The notes below the pieces were generated by a model. The model had not been told where the DNA came from. It made no database searches and worked only from the letters and a program-made list of their open reading frames with translations. A stretch of DNA of 64,000 nucleotides, from contig JAUPFV010000001.1 in assembly GCA_036936605.1 (NCBI GenBank), positions 76,217,910 to 76,281,909 of the forward strand. Direction: 5' to 3'. Position 1 is the stretch's first letter, and each line of letters begins with the position of its first letter. This DNA is from Limnanthes douglasii subsp. nivea (lineage: Eukaryota > Streptophyta > Magnoliopsida > Brassicales > Limnanthaceae). The position numbers and the translations under genes are program-made. This document shows positions 1 to 16,386 of the stretch, in pieces.

Positions 1-23
1 TAGTATCCACTGGTTACAATCTA

Positions 24-542
24 TTGGGGAATCGTCCACCCATATTGGATTGTTCGGACTTCCAATTATGGAAGGAAGATATATTGCTGTTTTTATCTGT
101 ACATGATTACGACTATGCATTGTCAACTCTCAAACCAACCCCCCTTAGTCCGGAAAGTACAGCGGATGAAACTAAGGCTGCTGAAAAGTGGGAAAAGTCA
201 AGTAAGTTATGCATGGCGCTCTTGTTATAGAGAGTACCAGTAGCATTGCGTGGGGCTGTCCCTAAAGGTGTTACCACTGCCTCGGTCTTTCTCACGGAGA
301 TTGAGAAAGCCTTTACCAAAAATGAAAAGGTAGAGATGCAGTGTTTGCTCATCGAGCTAGCTACCAAAATGTATAATGGCAAAGTTAAAATCCGGGAGCA
401 CATTCTGGGAATATCGATGATTGGCCAAAAGTTAAAGGAAATCGGTTTAGACTTACCTGAAGAATGCAAAGTGGGATTCACATTTCATTCGCTGCCAGAC
501 CGGTTTAAGTATTTCCAGTCCACCAATAATTGCATGCGGTAA
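24..542 (+). pseudogene. copia gag fragment
   Basis: Two overlapping frames (24-230 and 246-542) together read as the gag/UBN2-like region of a copia polyprotein. It includes a stretch typical of this family at about residues 30-80 of the second frame, with LTEIEKAF and ILGISMIGQKLKEIG. An in-frame TAG at about 228 and later frame changes break it. The CCHC zinc knuckle expected downstream is absent because of the deletion near 690. Confidence 0.75.
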
Positions 543-689
543 AAATGGAATATCAATGAGTTGATTTCCCATAATGCACAAGAGGAGGATAAAATTAAAG
601 GCACAACAACTGAGGTTATGTGATTACATCTACAAAAGGGCCATGGCCTAAGCGGAAGGCAGATGGAAAAATACCGGGTCAAGGTTCGG

Positions 690-1330
690 TCAACAAGAAA
701 GGTATAAGGCCCTGGACAAGTTCATAACTTTTACGACCGAGGTTGAGAAACAACTTGCTAAAAGTATTAAGACCGTTAGATCTGACCGTGGTGGTGAATA
801 CTATGGTAAATATGACGGATCGGGTGAACAACGTCCAGGACCCTTTGCACGGTACCTAGAGAAGTGTGGAATAGTCCCTCAATACACTATGCCCGGTTCA
901 CATCGCATGAACGGTGTATCTGAGAGACGGAACCGAAACTAAAAGATATGGTTAGAAGCATGATAAGTCACTCATCTCTACCATTATCTCTCTGGGGGAA
1001 GCCATCGAATGTGCCGCTTATATACTCAATCGAGTACCCACAAAGGCTACTGTTAGGACTCCATATGAGCTTAGGAACGGACGTAAACCTAATTTAAAGC
1101 ATCTGCATGTGTGGGGTTGTCCAGCTGAGGCGAGGCCTTACAAACCTCAAGAAAAGAAACTGGACCCAAAAACAGTTAGTTGTTTCTTCATAGGTTATTC
1201 CGAACATTCCAGACGGTTTAAGTTTTATGATTCTCTCACTGGTACAATATTTAAGACATGAACGGCCAAGTTTCTAGAGGATGATGAGTTTGGGGGAAGA
1301 ATAAGGGAACATATGTTGATTTTGAGGAAT
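690..1330 (+). pseudogene. copia integrase core, broken
   Basis: Conceptual translation in shifting frames gives VRSDRGGEYYG and, downstream, YLEKCGIVPQYTMPG, the catalytic-core signatures of copia integrase, then a GAG/pre-C-terminal stretch with LNRVPTKATV and the G-C-P-A motif at about 1110-1130. At least two frameshifts are needed, so no integrase can be made. The N-terminal HHCC finger is missing. A decayed copy of the same region occurs on the minus strand at about 47250-47580. Confidence 0.8.
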
Positions 1331-1392
1331 AATCTATAAAGATTCATGAAGGTTTTAATAGGGATACTGAGATATCCGAAGATTGGGCGGTA

Positions 1393-3231
1393 ATGCCAAT
1401 CATTTCGATCCCATTAGAACAAGGTAATCCTCAGATTAACACTAATGCTCTACTTGAGGGTTCTAACCAGGATACAGATATGATTCAGGTAGAACAAGAG
1501 GAACCTCAAGATAATCTTCCACAAGGGAATCAAAATGACATCGTTCATAATGATCAAACTCTACATCCTCAAGAAGTGCAACAGGAGGAAATAGTGTCAT
1601 TAAGAAGGTCCACTAGAGAAAGGAAAAGTATTATAGGTCCAGAATTTATAGTATATCTTCAGGAGCATGATGAGTTATGTGCTGGAACTGTAGATGATCC
1701 CTCATCCTACAAACAGACCATGGCAAGCTCTAAATCTCAAAAGTGGATTTACGCTATGAAAAAAGAGTATAAATCAATGCAGGATAATGCGGTATGGGAT
1801 CTTGTCCCATTACCTGAAGGGAAAAAGGCAATTGGTTGTAAATGGGTTTACAAAACCAAACGCGATTCCCTGGGTAATGTGGAAAGACATAAAGCATGTC
1901 TTGTAGTGAAAGGTTATACTCAGCGTGAAGGGATTGATTTTAAAGAAACCTTCGCTCCAGTATCGACGGAGGATTCCTTTAAAACAATCATGGCATTAGT
2001 TGCACATTTTAACCTTGAGCTTCATCAGATGGATGTTAAGACCGCTTTTCTCAATGGTAATATTGAGGAAACGATCTATATGATGCAACCAGAACACTTT
2101 GTAGAAAGTAACTTAAAAGATCTAGTTTGCAGACTTAAACAAGCTTCTTGTCAATGATATCACAAATTCCTTGAGGTGATAGTCGGTTATGACTTTGAGA
2201 TCAAATCGGTTGAGGATTGTGTTTATCACAAGTTCAGTGGGAGTAATTTCATATTTCTTATATTATATGTGGATGACATATTACTTTCCTCGAACAATAA
2301 AGAATTGTTACACACTACAAAAAGATTTCTATCAGACAAGTTTGATATGAAGGATCTTGGTGATGCCAGTTTTGTGTTAGGAATCCAGATACATCAAGAT
2401 CGTTCTCGTGGTATTCTTGGATTATCACAAATGGCATATATTAAAAGTGTGTTACAACGTTACGGATTGGCAGATTGCAAAACCCTAAGTACCCTTATAG
2501 CAAAGGGTGACAGACTTAGTCTGAGTCAATGTCCTAAGACAAAACTTGAGATTGAGGAAATGAAAACGGTCTCTTATGCTTCAGCAGTTGGGAGTTTAAT
2601 GTATGCTCAAGTTTGTACTAGGCCGGACATTGCCTTTGCTGTAAACATGTTGGGGAGATATGCTAGTAACCCATGAATGGATCACTGGAAAGCAGTTAAA
2701 AGAGTACTCTGATATCTGCAAGGAACAAAGGGGCACATGTTGACATATAGGAAGTCGGATAAACTGGAGATCATAGGGTATTCCAACTCGGATTTTGGTG
2801 GATGCGCAGACACATTATTCTTATTGGCTGGAGGTGCAATATCCTGGAAAAGTGTAAAACAAACACTTATTGCATCATCCACCATGGCAGCAGAATTCGT
2901 TGCATGCTTTGAGGCATCAAACCAAGCACTATGGCTGCGGAACTTTGTTACTGGATTACGCATTGTACAAGGGATAGAAGTCCCTGTGAGGTTATATTGC
3001 GATAACAATTCCGCAGTGCAGTACTCTAACAGCAACAGGACCGCGTCTAAATCCAAACACATAGACATAAAGTTTCTGTCTGTTAAATAAAGAGTACGGA
3101 TGGGTCAGATATGTATAGAGCACATCGGAACAAACTCCATGATAGCAGATCCCCTAACAAAGGCGGTTTTGCCTAAGGTTTTCCAGGGACAAACCATCAG
3201 TATGGCTGTAGTTGATTTAGAGGATTGTTAG
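1393..3231 (+). pseudogene. copia reverse transcriptase and RNase H, broken
   Basis: The frame 1393-2157 contains the copia RT N-terminus (WVYKTKRDSLGNVERHKA, MDVKTAFLNG). The frame 2176-2676 holds the catalytic LYVDDILLSS box, with both aspartates intact, and ends just before RNase H. The frame 2737-3090 covers RNase H (LYCDNNSAV), and the C-terminal IADPLTKA tail continues to a stop at 3229-3231. In-frame stops at about 2155, 2675 and 3088 split the polyprotein. Overall it is the commonest plant copia arrangement, here inactive. Confidence 0.9.
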
Positions 3232-3630
3232 TTTCAGTGGGAGAGTTTGTAATAGAATCTGATGTTATATTTTGCAGTATTGTGCACATTAAAGTTTATT
3301 GCAATATATATATATGCTTGGAAATATTTATTGATATATGTACTGTATTGGATCTCCAAAAGTAGGGCCTATTTAAGAGTAGATATGTACAATTAAAAGC
3401 CATATTACTCTTAGACCACGCTCCATAATTGGCCCAAGTAATTGATTGATAATGGTAATGGGATTACTGTTGCATCCTATTGTTCACATTACGAGAAAGA
3501 GGTCTTTAGTCCTTTATTTTTATCAGTTATGTACGGGGTTGTACCATTTGCCCATTGACAATGAATATAGGGATCCCATTAAAGTTGAATATGTATTCTT
3601 GAGTAGCATATGACGGTCCAAGTGGGAGAT

Positions 3631-4302
3631 TGTTGGAATATATTTATTTAATATATTTATAGACTAACAATTATTTGGACCGACATGCTAAATAAACATA
3701 TTCGATTATTATCTTAAGGAAGTCCAAATTAAAAGTAGTCGAGTTAATTATTTAATTAACTAAATTGGACCTATGGGTAAAAAGGTGTTATGGGCTCAAG
3801 TGTGGTAACCGGGTTAAATTTGGGCACTGTGATGAAGAGGGCCTAAATCTCAACACTTAAGCCTGAATTAATAAATCACGGATATAAATTGAATTATCAA
3901 TTTATTGGGTTATGGTCCCGGACACGAGGAAGTAATAAAGGATGGGCTTTACAATGTTGGGCTTCACATTGTAAAGTCTATAAATAAGGGGCTAGGTTTA
4001 GGTATTTCATCACTCTAAACCCTAATTAGAAATACAGTCGCTTCCTTGAGTGTCTGGAAACTTTTCCTTCTACTCTAATCTGATTCTGCAGGTCTCTTAG
4101 TTTCATATACGGAACCGCTGGAGAACGTGGAATCGCTGGAGAACGCAAAAGAACTGAAGAGAATACTAGATGGATAGCAGCAGGCAAACCCGTAAGTATT
4201 CTTGATTTTCTGTTTCTTCTATAGATGAATCTATCAAAAGGGTTTAACTTTTTCCGCGATTTGTTATATATTATTTGATGCGATTTCGGATAATATATAA
4301 CA
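3631..4302 (+). repeat. copia 3' LTR
   Basis: The LTR begins TGTTGGAATATA directly after the purine tract and ends ATATAACA, giving TGTT...AACA termini in perfect inversion. Length is 672 bp. It contains a TATA-like box and, about 30 bp on, a pyrimidine-rich start region. The partner LTR is outside the window. Confidence 0.82.
3978..3989 (+). promoter_or_regulatory. TATA box inside copia LTR
   Basis: CTATAAATAAGG lies in the middle of the LTR, the usual position for the U3/R promoter of plant LTR elements. The transcription start would be about 30 bp downstream. Activity is inferred only. Confidence 0.5.
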
Positions 4303-7300
4303 TTAGCCACTTGAGGTAACTCACTTTCCTTTTCCTATTCATTAGAGAGAAGCAGCCCATGGTAGCACCTACATTTGTAACCTTATGTCGGTGCTTAGTT
4401 GTAAATAGGTTAGAAGAATCAAGACCTATTATAACATTGTTAGCAGTCCTAATAACAGTAAAATATGTTTGCTTAGTGTTATTGAATTTAGAACTATTTA
4501 TGTTCCTCAAAATTACCTAGCAAATTATAGCTGGAATCACATGAGTAATGTGAATATTTTGCCTTGAAAACCAAAACCAGCTTCTTAATACATGAGTGAA
4601 TACCATGTATCTATCAATTTTAATTTTAATAATGACACTAAAATGATGCCAAATAGACCAAGTGAAGTCTCAATTAACAAACACATGATTTATGTCTTCA
4701 CTGTTAGCACACAGCTGGCATCTAGAAACAATAGTAAAAGATCTTTTCTTAAGCACAAAATCAATAGGGATAAAACCTTTAATAATTTTCCAAAGAACAA
4801 AATAGAACTTCCTGGGCGTGATGGAGTTCCAAATCTTGCTGAATATACCAGATTTAGTTAAGTGATGCCTAATACTCTCCCATGTAAGCTTGGTATTGAA
4901 GTTGTGATCAGGGGACAACTTCCATATAAGTTTGTCTTCCTTCTTCTTGTTAACCTTAAAAAGCTTGATATGAGCCATTATGTCTTCAGTGATTAGATCA
5001 TTAGTATTACCAATATCCCAACCTTCATTCTTCCAAAATGTGTTAACATTAGCATTAAGAAACCAATTACACTCAATAGTATTGTTGTTGTCAATAATGA
5101 GTTGCCAATTGTGCTAATATTCTCTCCAGAAGTCTATATCTCATTTGCCTAAGATCCATCTCATGTTACATTCAACTTGGACCTTTACATCTGCAATTCA
5201 CTTCCAAACTAAAGAACCAAAACCCTTTATGTTAGTGTAAAGATGATGTGAATTTTTATTGAATATATCATTCATAATGTTTGACCAAAGACTATTGTTC
5301 TTTCTATAGTTGAACCACAGTCTATGAGAGAAGATCTCTTGAATGTCGGAGAGCCTTCTTATATTCAAACCTCCCTCAGCAAAAGGCTTGCACATATTTT
5401 TCCAAGAAGACCAGTGAATACTAGGCTTTTTGATATTGGACCTCCACATGAATTTATTGAAAATCTTTTCCAACCTATTAATAACACAGTTAGGTAAAAT
5501 AGAATTTTGCATCCAATAGCAAGGAATAGACATAAACACATAGGATATAAAGTAGAGTCTTCTCCCAAAAGAAAGAAGCTTGTTATCCCAATCATTAATC
5601 CTAGCGTTAATCTTGTCCACCATTGCACTGAAATTGCTAGATTTATTATTTATGTTGAGAACAATCCCTAGATAAGTTGAAGGGAGATTGTCAACAGTAA
5701 ATCCATAATGGATAGCCAGGTTGTTAGCTTTAGTTTGTTGAGCTCTATTAGATATAATGATCATGGTCTTTTCCTTGTTTATGGCCTGACCTAAAACAAC
5801 TTGGTAATTATCTAAAAAATAACTCAACTTGTTAATAGAAGACTTTAATCCATTTGTAAAAATGAGAATATCATATGCAAAAGCTATAGAAGGGACTATC
5901 ATATCGGTTCTTAAAGCATATAATATTTCCTTATTTGAAGTAAACAAATTATTTAAACCATAAAGTAAAACTTCTTCACCAATTATAAAGAGGCTTGGGG
6001 ACAAAGGATCCCCTTGCCTCAAGCCTCTTTCATTCTTCAAGTAGCCAATCACATTGCAATTCCCTAGCATAGACGTATTAACATTCTGTATCAGCTTTCA
6101 TAAAAGATTAACCACATACTTAGAGAAACCAAAAGAAGTTAGAATCTTAGCAACAAAAGGAAAAGACATTTTGTCGAAAGCCTTTGACATATCCAATTGG
6201 ATGAGAATGTTGGAATTATGAGGCTTCCTGTAAATATCATGAATCATTTCTCTAGCAATTAAAACATTTTAATAAATAGATATGTCTTTAACATAAGTTG
6301 ATTGATTATTAGAAATGATTTTAGGTAAAATATCAGCAAGCCTATAATTCAGAAGCCTTGAAAGGATTCTATTGAGAATAGAGCACAAACTGATTGGCAT
6401 GTAGCTGCTCCAAGAAATAGGATTGTAAACTTTAGGAATAAGGCAAATGCTCGTAGCAAATATGCCAACATGAATGGTATTGCCTCTAAGGTAAGATTTA
6501 ATAACACTACATACATATTTTTTTAGTGATAGTCCAACAGTTAGTATAGAAGGTGATGTTATAGCCATCAATACCAGCAGCACTATCGTTGCTCATGGTA
6601 TTGATGGTACTCCAAACTTCATCATCACTAGGATACTTCAATATGTTAGAATTATCATCACCAGTCACCAGCTTATGAATCACATTGAATATGTTATCTT
6701 GCATTCTGATTTGCTCCTCACTTCTATCTTTATAAGGTTTAGAAGTAAGGACTTGATTGAAGTATGTTTCAGCAAAAATACCTATATCTTCAGTGTCATG
6801 AATCCAATTGTTGTCAACCTTGATGTTATGAATGATATTTATCCTTCACTTTTTAGCAACAAAATCATGATAAGACTTTGTGTTACGATCACCATCCTTA
6901 AGCCACGGGTTATAGCATTTATGCCTCCAAAAGTCATCATCATTCCTTAAATCTTTAAGATGAAGACTTATAGCTTTGTTAAGATTGCATTTAGAGAAGT
7001 TGTTATTATTCAGAATATGCAGTCTCTCCATGATATCAACATTCTTTTTTATTACTAAAGATGTTACCAAACTTGTTGATGTTCCAGTCCCTTAGACATT
7101 TTTTTAGTCTTTTTAACTTAAACCGGAAAATCTCATTTGGACCTCCATTGATTTTAAGATTCCAACTTTGATAATAAATTTTAGAAAAGATTCATAGTTG
7201 GTCAACATGTTCATGAACTTGAAACTCTTCTTTTAGTTTTGAAAATCATTTAAGTTTTTTTTAAAAGCTGATATTAAAAGGGGGCATGGTTACAACAAGT

Positions 7301-7898
7301 TCTGACCACGTGATGAACCTGAGTTTTGCTGAAAGTTTCTGCCTAAGAACTGTTGAACATAACACTAGCCAACCTTTTTTATTTGGTACCCCTGTTCCAA
7401 GTGTATTTGTGACCAACATAGCCATCATTCTCCAGGTTGCAGTCCCTCATCATTTCAACACCCCGACTGCTCTTCAGTAGTAGCAATTCCATTATTATCT
7501 CCCATTGTTATCCAACACTCGTCAGTTAAAGTTTTATTTCTTAAAAACTCCTATAAGCTTAGTCTTTGATTTCTCTGGCATTTCGCATACACAACTGAAA
7601 GAAAAAAATGATTTTCCAAATTAGTGTAGACTACTTTCATGTGTAAACACTGACCAACAAATTTTAGAAAAGATTCATAGTTGGTCCAAAACATCCATGT
7701 TTTATTAGAACTATTAAAAGAAAAGTTTTTAAATCCCAGTTTTAAAGCAAAATCACTAATCTTATTAGAAGAGGTCAGAGGTTCGCGAATAGCCAGAATC
7801 TCTATATGCTCATTGTTGATAATAGTTTTTAGTCTACCAATTGTTAGCTTGTTATTAATGCCTCTAACGTTCCAGTTAAGCATCCTTATCATTATCAA
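4303..7898 (-). pseudogene. LINE ORF2 (endonuclease, reverse transcriptase), broken
   Basis: ORF2 opens with LNWNVRGINNK, the start of the EEP endonuclease (7898-7551). A linker with KDGDRNTKSYH (about 6870) and the finger region SAAGIDGYNITFY (about 6550) follow. RT proper is in 6070-5198 with GLRQGDPLSPSLF intact. The catalytic box reads FAYDILIF instead of the usual [FY]ADD, so one catalytic aspartate is replaced by tyrosine. A zf-RVT segment (CQLCANSEDINHVFV, about 4700) lies downstream. The last minus-strand frame (4510-4271) might be an RNase H remnant but is too diverged to name. Several frameshifts separate these pieces. Confidence 0.85.
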
Positions 7899-7996
7899 AT
7901 AATGATTTATACTTGTTGTTTGTTCCAGAGAACTTCAAAGATTTATGATCAGTTTGTTTTGATTTTTGAATTTCCTGGCAGATTTGAGTTTCTTGT

Positions 7997-9108
7997 TCAA
8001 GATGACTTTGAAGTCATGATTAGAAAACAGAGCATTTTCAATGGGATAATCGAATTGCTTCCAATGTTATCTTGATCAGGAGATCCAGGATCAAGAATGT
8101 CATTGTCTTGATTGTTTTGATTGTAATCTTGACTTAACTGTTGAATGGCTTCAACAATTTCTCTAGCATCATGGGTGGAATCTGTTATTTTATTGGGTTC
8201 AATAACTTGTTGACTGACAACAGTTGGATTTGGTATATGAACATCTGGAATAGTCTGATCAAGATCCTTCTTTTTAGTAACCTTGGTGTCTGCTCTTTCA
8301 ATTTTTCCAGCAACCATCTTCTTTTGATTCTTTTTACAATCCAAAGGACTGTGTCCAATATGATGACATTGGATGCAATATGAAGGCATGTTTTTGTAAC
8401 TTAAATTAAGCCAACATCCATCATTCATTCCAAAACCTGTCCAAATTTTGTTGTGAAGTTTTTTTGAGATGTCTAGTTCCACAAGAACAAACGCAGCATT
8501 CATGTGTGCTCTTTGGGCACTCAATTTTGTATGAAATGCCTAATGAAGCAGCTATGTTTTACAAAATAGATTCATTATACATGAATTCTAGCAGTTTCTG
8601 AATCCTTATCCATATTAAATATATAGGGCTTTCCTTTTTTTCCATTGAGTTCAGGAGTCCAACAGAGTAATCGCATAACAGAGCGATTGACATTCCATAT
8701 GCTTTTATACCAAAGTTTGATAACATCCTCTTTCAGATCGAATTCAATGAGGACATGATGAGAATCCCATATCCTCCATCTTTAAACTCCCTTAAATTTG
8801 AAAGAGATCAAGAAATGATCAAGATCAGAGTTTTTTGGCAAACCTTCACTGAACTTGCCAAGCAAAGTCGTTTTGGATTCCTTCATCGGCAGACCTTTTG
8901 TTTCCTTTGAGTATTGAATAGAAATATGATCCTGCTTCTCTTGAACACTTTATGGCTGAAGATTATATCTTGTTATTTCCATGTTTGGCCTAACAAAATC
9001 AACAAACGACTTATTGAACAGAGATTTGACACCATTTTTTATACTGGTTTCAGAGAAGAGAGCAGGGAACTCTTCATCTTAAAACATTGCTTTGCTTCTG
9101 TTATTCAT
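7997..9108 (-). pseudogene. LINE ORF1 (DUF4283 and CCHC knuckle)
   Basis: An ATG at 9108-9106 opens a frame broken after nine codons. Beyond that, the minus strand in mixed frames reads as a DUF4283 nucleic-acid-binding domain. The last intact frame (8524-7997, 175 aa) contains the zinc knuckle CIQCHHIGHSPLDC (C-x2-C-x4-H-x4-C) and a polar, glutamine- and asparagine-rich tail. The family binds element RNA. ORF2 follows after about 100 bp. Confidence 0.8.
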
Positions 9109-9250
9109 GGGAGATAAGAGAATGCACAAACAAAATTGAAAAATCAAAAAAGACTAGGCTAGCTTTTTTTTGGAGAAGATCATCGTTCTGAGTAACCGTA
9201 AAAAAAATTCTTCCCTCCCTTTCTTCCGAAGTTTTCTTTTTTCTTGCAAA

Positions 9251-9623
9251 TTCCTTGATATATTTCGTGAAAGATTACATAGACCTAACTATTATATCAG
9301 GTTCCTACAACTGACTCCCTGATATATTAAATTTTTCTATTTTAGTATTTGTATTTTAATGACCAACCATATTTCAAAATTTACCAACTAATTTTGGACT
9401 AAATTGGATATAATATACTTGAAGCATACATTTTACCAACTTATGATATAGACGAGGATAAATTAGTAAATACAATTATGTACACGTGCCTCGCTGCCTG
9501 AGTACAAATCTCCAGTTGGTCTCTCCCCAAAACGATCCCAGCATTACTACTCTCGGCTCAAGAACTCCTCTCTCTTTTTCTTTTATCTGTCACTATCTGC
9601 ATTCAACGCATCAAAGAACTTAG
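9251..9623 (+). promoter_or_regulatory. AACT promoter and 5' UTR exon
   Basis: AT-rich DNA leads into a G-box core CACGTG at 9483-9488. It is followed by a pyrimidine-rich stretch (9510-9600) typical of plant 5' leaders, and then a donor site AG|GTAATC at 9623/9624. The matching acceptor is at 10280-10281, eight bases before the AACT start codon, so this is probably a non-coding first exon. The exact transcription start cannot be read from sequence. Confidence 0.55.
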
Positions 9624-10288
9624 GTAATCTTTCTCCATCCTCTGCAGATCTCATCTTCTCCTTCGCTGCATTTCTAACCATCTACTGTATATATAAGTTT
9701 ACATTGTTTGTGGATACTGATCTTGAACATGGATGTATGGTAAATGCTATTTGTATGCGTATGATTGCTCTTCGTTTCCTTACCCGTGATCTGTTGTTTG
9801 TCTCTTAAATTTCTCTGGTTTCTGTTTGGATGTTGAGAAAGAAAGAATATGAGTTTTGTGATCTTTCCCTTTGCCTAAACTGGAACAATGGAGTGTATTG
9901 TGAATCTTAGTGTATCCGACTCAAGCTTGAGGAAATTATGCTTTATCTTCCAAGATAGTTCCGCAACATTCCAGGGGTTTACTATGTGTTCTAACTTGCA
10001 TAAAGAATGTGAAACCAGGAAACTGGATTCATTTTTTATGCATGCTAATCAAGTTTCCGATCTGTTTGTGTTGTTGAATTTGAGCAATGAAGTAGTTACA
10101 TCCGATTTGATCTCTAGTCACCTCTTGCTTTATCTTCTAAGTGCATTTTACATAGCTTTTTTGGTTTAAAAGCTTTTACATAGCCATATTTTAAACCTGC
10201 GCTTATCAAAATGAATCTGTCTGTTCATGGATCAATTGTTACTTTTGTAATAAAGGAATGACTTCTTTGAATCTATTGCAGATTTCTC

Positions 10289-14045
<3,757 letters not shown>

Positions 14046-14268
14046 TTGTTTGACATACATACGGTAAGTGCAAAATAAGTTTGTAAAATTTTATTCTCTT
14101 TAAAACTCAGGTAGGTGTTTCTGGTAGTGCCTTAATTTGCGTCCCTCTATATGTTTCAGGTGAGACTTTTGGAGCTTGCGGGGATGTTTAATTAGTTTTT
14201 ATTACATCATAGTCTTATACCGTTGTGTAATTCAGTCTCTAGTTCATTGTCAAATTTTACTTTCTATC

Positions 14269-14274
14269 AATAAA
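14269..14274 (+). terminator. Polyadenylation signal of AACT
   Basis: A canonical AATAAA lies about 225 bp after the AACT stop codon, in AT-rich sequence and just before the transition to intergenic DNA. Its position fits a plant near-upstream element. Confidence 0.6.
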
Positions 14275-14938
14275 TTGTTGCCAAATTTATTTTAATTTGT
14301 CTCCAAATAGAATTTAAAGTCATATTTCTTACATGAAAGTTTTATTTTTGAAAGACAAAAAAAATATATTATGAAGTCAGTTTATTTTTACTTTAATTAG
14401 CTTTATTTAATAACTTGAAAAAGTATTATAAGTATTAATTTTAAAGATATTGAAAAAGTTAACAGAAGGTTGTTGCTACTATTTAGATCGTATTAAAAAT
14501 TAAGTTAACTAGAGATGATTGTTTTTTAAAATAAGGTAACTACAGATTAAATTTATGTTAACCCAAATTTGTTGGTTTAGATTCGTTATGTCACTTTTTA
14601 AAATTAGATAGGAAAATATACAATTTTTTTCTGTTATATTATATATCGGTTAAAACAAATTTGATTCAAAAACAAAAACAAAAACGGCTACGGTTTGAGT
14701 TGAGCTGGCACTACCAAACACCGCAAGGTTGTTGGAATTGTGGGCCCCTCGCGGCTCTCTTTCCAGAACAGAACAGAACGTTTTCTCTCTTAAGCCCATT
14801 TGGGGATCATCAACATCATCATCACTTCTTCTTTCTCCTTCTCTTTGGCTCTCCTCTCCAACAATCAATCGTCGATATACAGCTAAACCAGAGAGGAGGA
14901 GGACAACGCCACACACTCTCTCTTTCTCAGGATCGAGC

Positions 14939-16386
14939 ATGGGGGTGACCATTTCTCACACTACATTTATTTTTGCATTAGAATGTTTTTTGTTTGGTTG
15001 ATCGATTGAGTATTGATTCTGAATGTGGTAATTAGGTTAATTATTTCTATCAATGGTTGTTTCCTTAAGTTTTCTCCGAAAATTCCAAATAGATTATTTT
15101 TATTGGTTATAAATCGTTTCCTTGTTCCTTTTAACTGTTCGACAATGGTGTAGTGTTGTTTCCTCGTGATTTTCTTTCGAATCTCTTAGGATTTTGATTA
15201 TATATAATTAAATTTATGGAACAGTTTTTGTTCTTTCTTTATTAATTAGTATGTGGTGTGCGAAGAAAGTTTCATGGCCAATATTGAGTTTTTCTTCTTC
15301 CATAACATCAAATTATATCCGCATGCAGTGCTACATATATATTATTTGGTGTAAAATATTTAGATTTAGATCTCCATTTTATTTATTTGTTCTTAATTTC
15401 AATAATAGCTAATCGATTTGGATGTCTCTATCTAATTGATTGAATGTTGTGCGTGTTTACTGGCTCACAGCGCGTTGAAGAGTCCATTTGACTGTTGATA
15501 TGATTAGTCCTCCAGCACATAAAGTCATTATTATGTGAGCTTTTGCTCAAAAAAGACTGAACGTTGCTATAAGAATAGTATCAGTTAGTTTGAGTCTGTA
15601 AGAATCAAATGTTTGTTGCAAATTCTTTCTTACTGTTTGGGTGGTGAATACGATGTAGGATTCGGGTCGAGCATTGCCTAAATTTGGTGAATGGGATGTT
15701 AATGACCCTTCTTCGGCCGAGGGTTTCACAGTAATCTTTAACAAGGCGAGGGATGAGAAAAAGGGAGGTGGTAAATCCGACTCCTCTGGCAAAAAAAAGA
15801 AGAGATCCAAGAAAGGTGCTGATCTTGACAAGGCTCCATCTGTAAGTTTCCTTTGTGCTTGCCTCTAACCTGTTTTCGTTAGTTTATATATCTCTACACA
15901 ACTTCAATTGGAGTCCGTTGTTGGGCCTATAATATATAGGTGGTAGATTCGTGTTGTTAGTATTAAACAGAGAATTTAGCTATGGCTTATTGATTACTCT
16001 TAGATAATTTCTTTAAGAGCAATGCTATAAAGGTAGCTAGTTATATATAATTTTCTATCTTAAAATGATTCTAGAGTTGAATATATATACATATTAATAC
16101 AATAAGTAGGAATTTAAATGATAAGGATACAAATGGAAAGATGGGAGGAACATATGGATAGTGTTTCGAGCATCGATCTTTCAATGCTAGTCACTCTCAG
16201 AGTTAAAATAAACTACGTGTCGAGTCATGAAACTCGCACACACGATTGTCAGGAAATTTTAATAGTCTCAAATCATTTTCTTCTTGTATTGTAATATATG
16301 TTTCCTTTGTTTTGACATTGTTTAATTATTGATTTCAACAGCAGAAAACATGGTTTTGCTGTATACAAATGGTTGATGTAGATTAA
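14939..16386 (+). CDS. RIN4/NOI-domain protein (small, acylated)
   Basis: Coding exons are 14939-14944, 15659-15841 and 16342-16386, giving 77 aa. The first exon encodes only Met-Gly before a GTGACC donor. The second begins [13 protein letters not shown] and carries the NOI core ([18 protein letters not shown], then [11 protein letters not shown]). A lysine/serine-rich linker (KKKKRSKKG) and a C-terminal WFCCIQ with two adjacent cysteines follow. In RIN4-family proteins such cysteines are acylated and anchor the protein to the plasma membrane. The P-x-F-G-x-W element is the site cut by the bacterial effector AvrRpt2 in this family. The leader upstream (about 14750-14938) is rich in TC. The third exon has tandem acceptors (CAGCAG), so one glutamine is optional. 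Function is inferred from the family. Confidence 0.93.

Larger units (their letters stand above)
1..4302 (+). mobile_element. Ty1/copia retrotransposon, 5' part outside window, defective
   Basis: Gag, integrase, reverse transcriptase and RNase H segments occur in copia order (integrase before RT) on the plus strand, followed by a purine-rich tract (AAGTGGGAGA at about 3620) and a 3' LTR. Reading frames are broken many times. A deletion near position 690 joins gag to the middle of integrase, so the zinc knuckle, protease and integrase N-terminus are missing. The 5' LTR lies outside the window, so target-site duplication cannot be checked. The element abuts a minus-strand LINE at 4303, so it may have inserted into that LINE. 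Confidence 0.93.
4303..9250 (-). mobile_element. L1-type LINE (non-LTR retrotransposon), dead
   Basis: Two consecutive ORF regions on the minus strand have the plant L1 layout. ORF1 carries a DUF4283/zinc-knuckle protein. ORF2 carries an apurinic-type endonuclease, reverse transcriptase, zf-RVT and a possible RNase H tail. The 5' end is near 9250, upstream of ORF1. The 3' end is not seen, because sequence stops being LINE-like exactly where the copia LTR begins (4302). This is consistent with the copia having jumped into the LINE. Numerous stops and frameshifts make it inactive. Confidence 0.88.

Noticed and set aside
9888..10169. Open frame of 93 aa upstream of AACT
   Set aside because: It lies inside the 5'-UTR intron of AACT (9624-10281) and has no recognisable domain.
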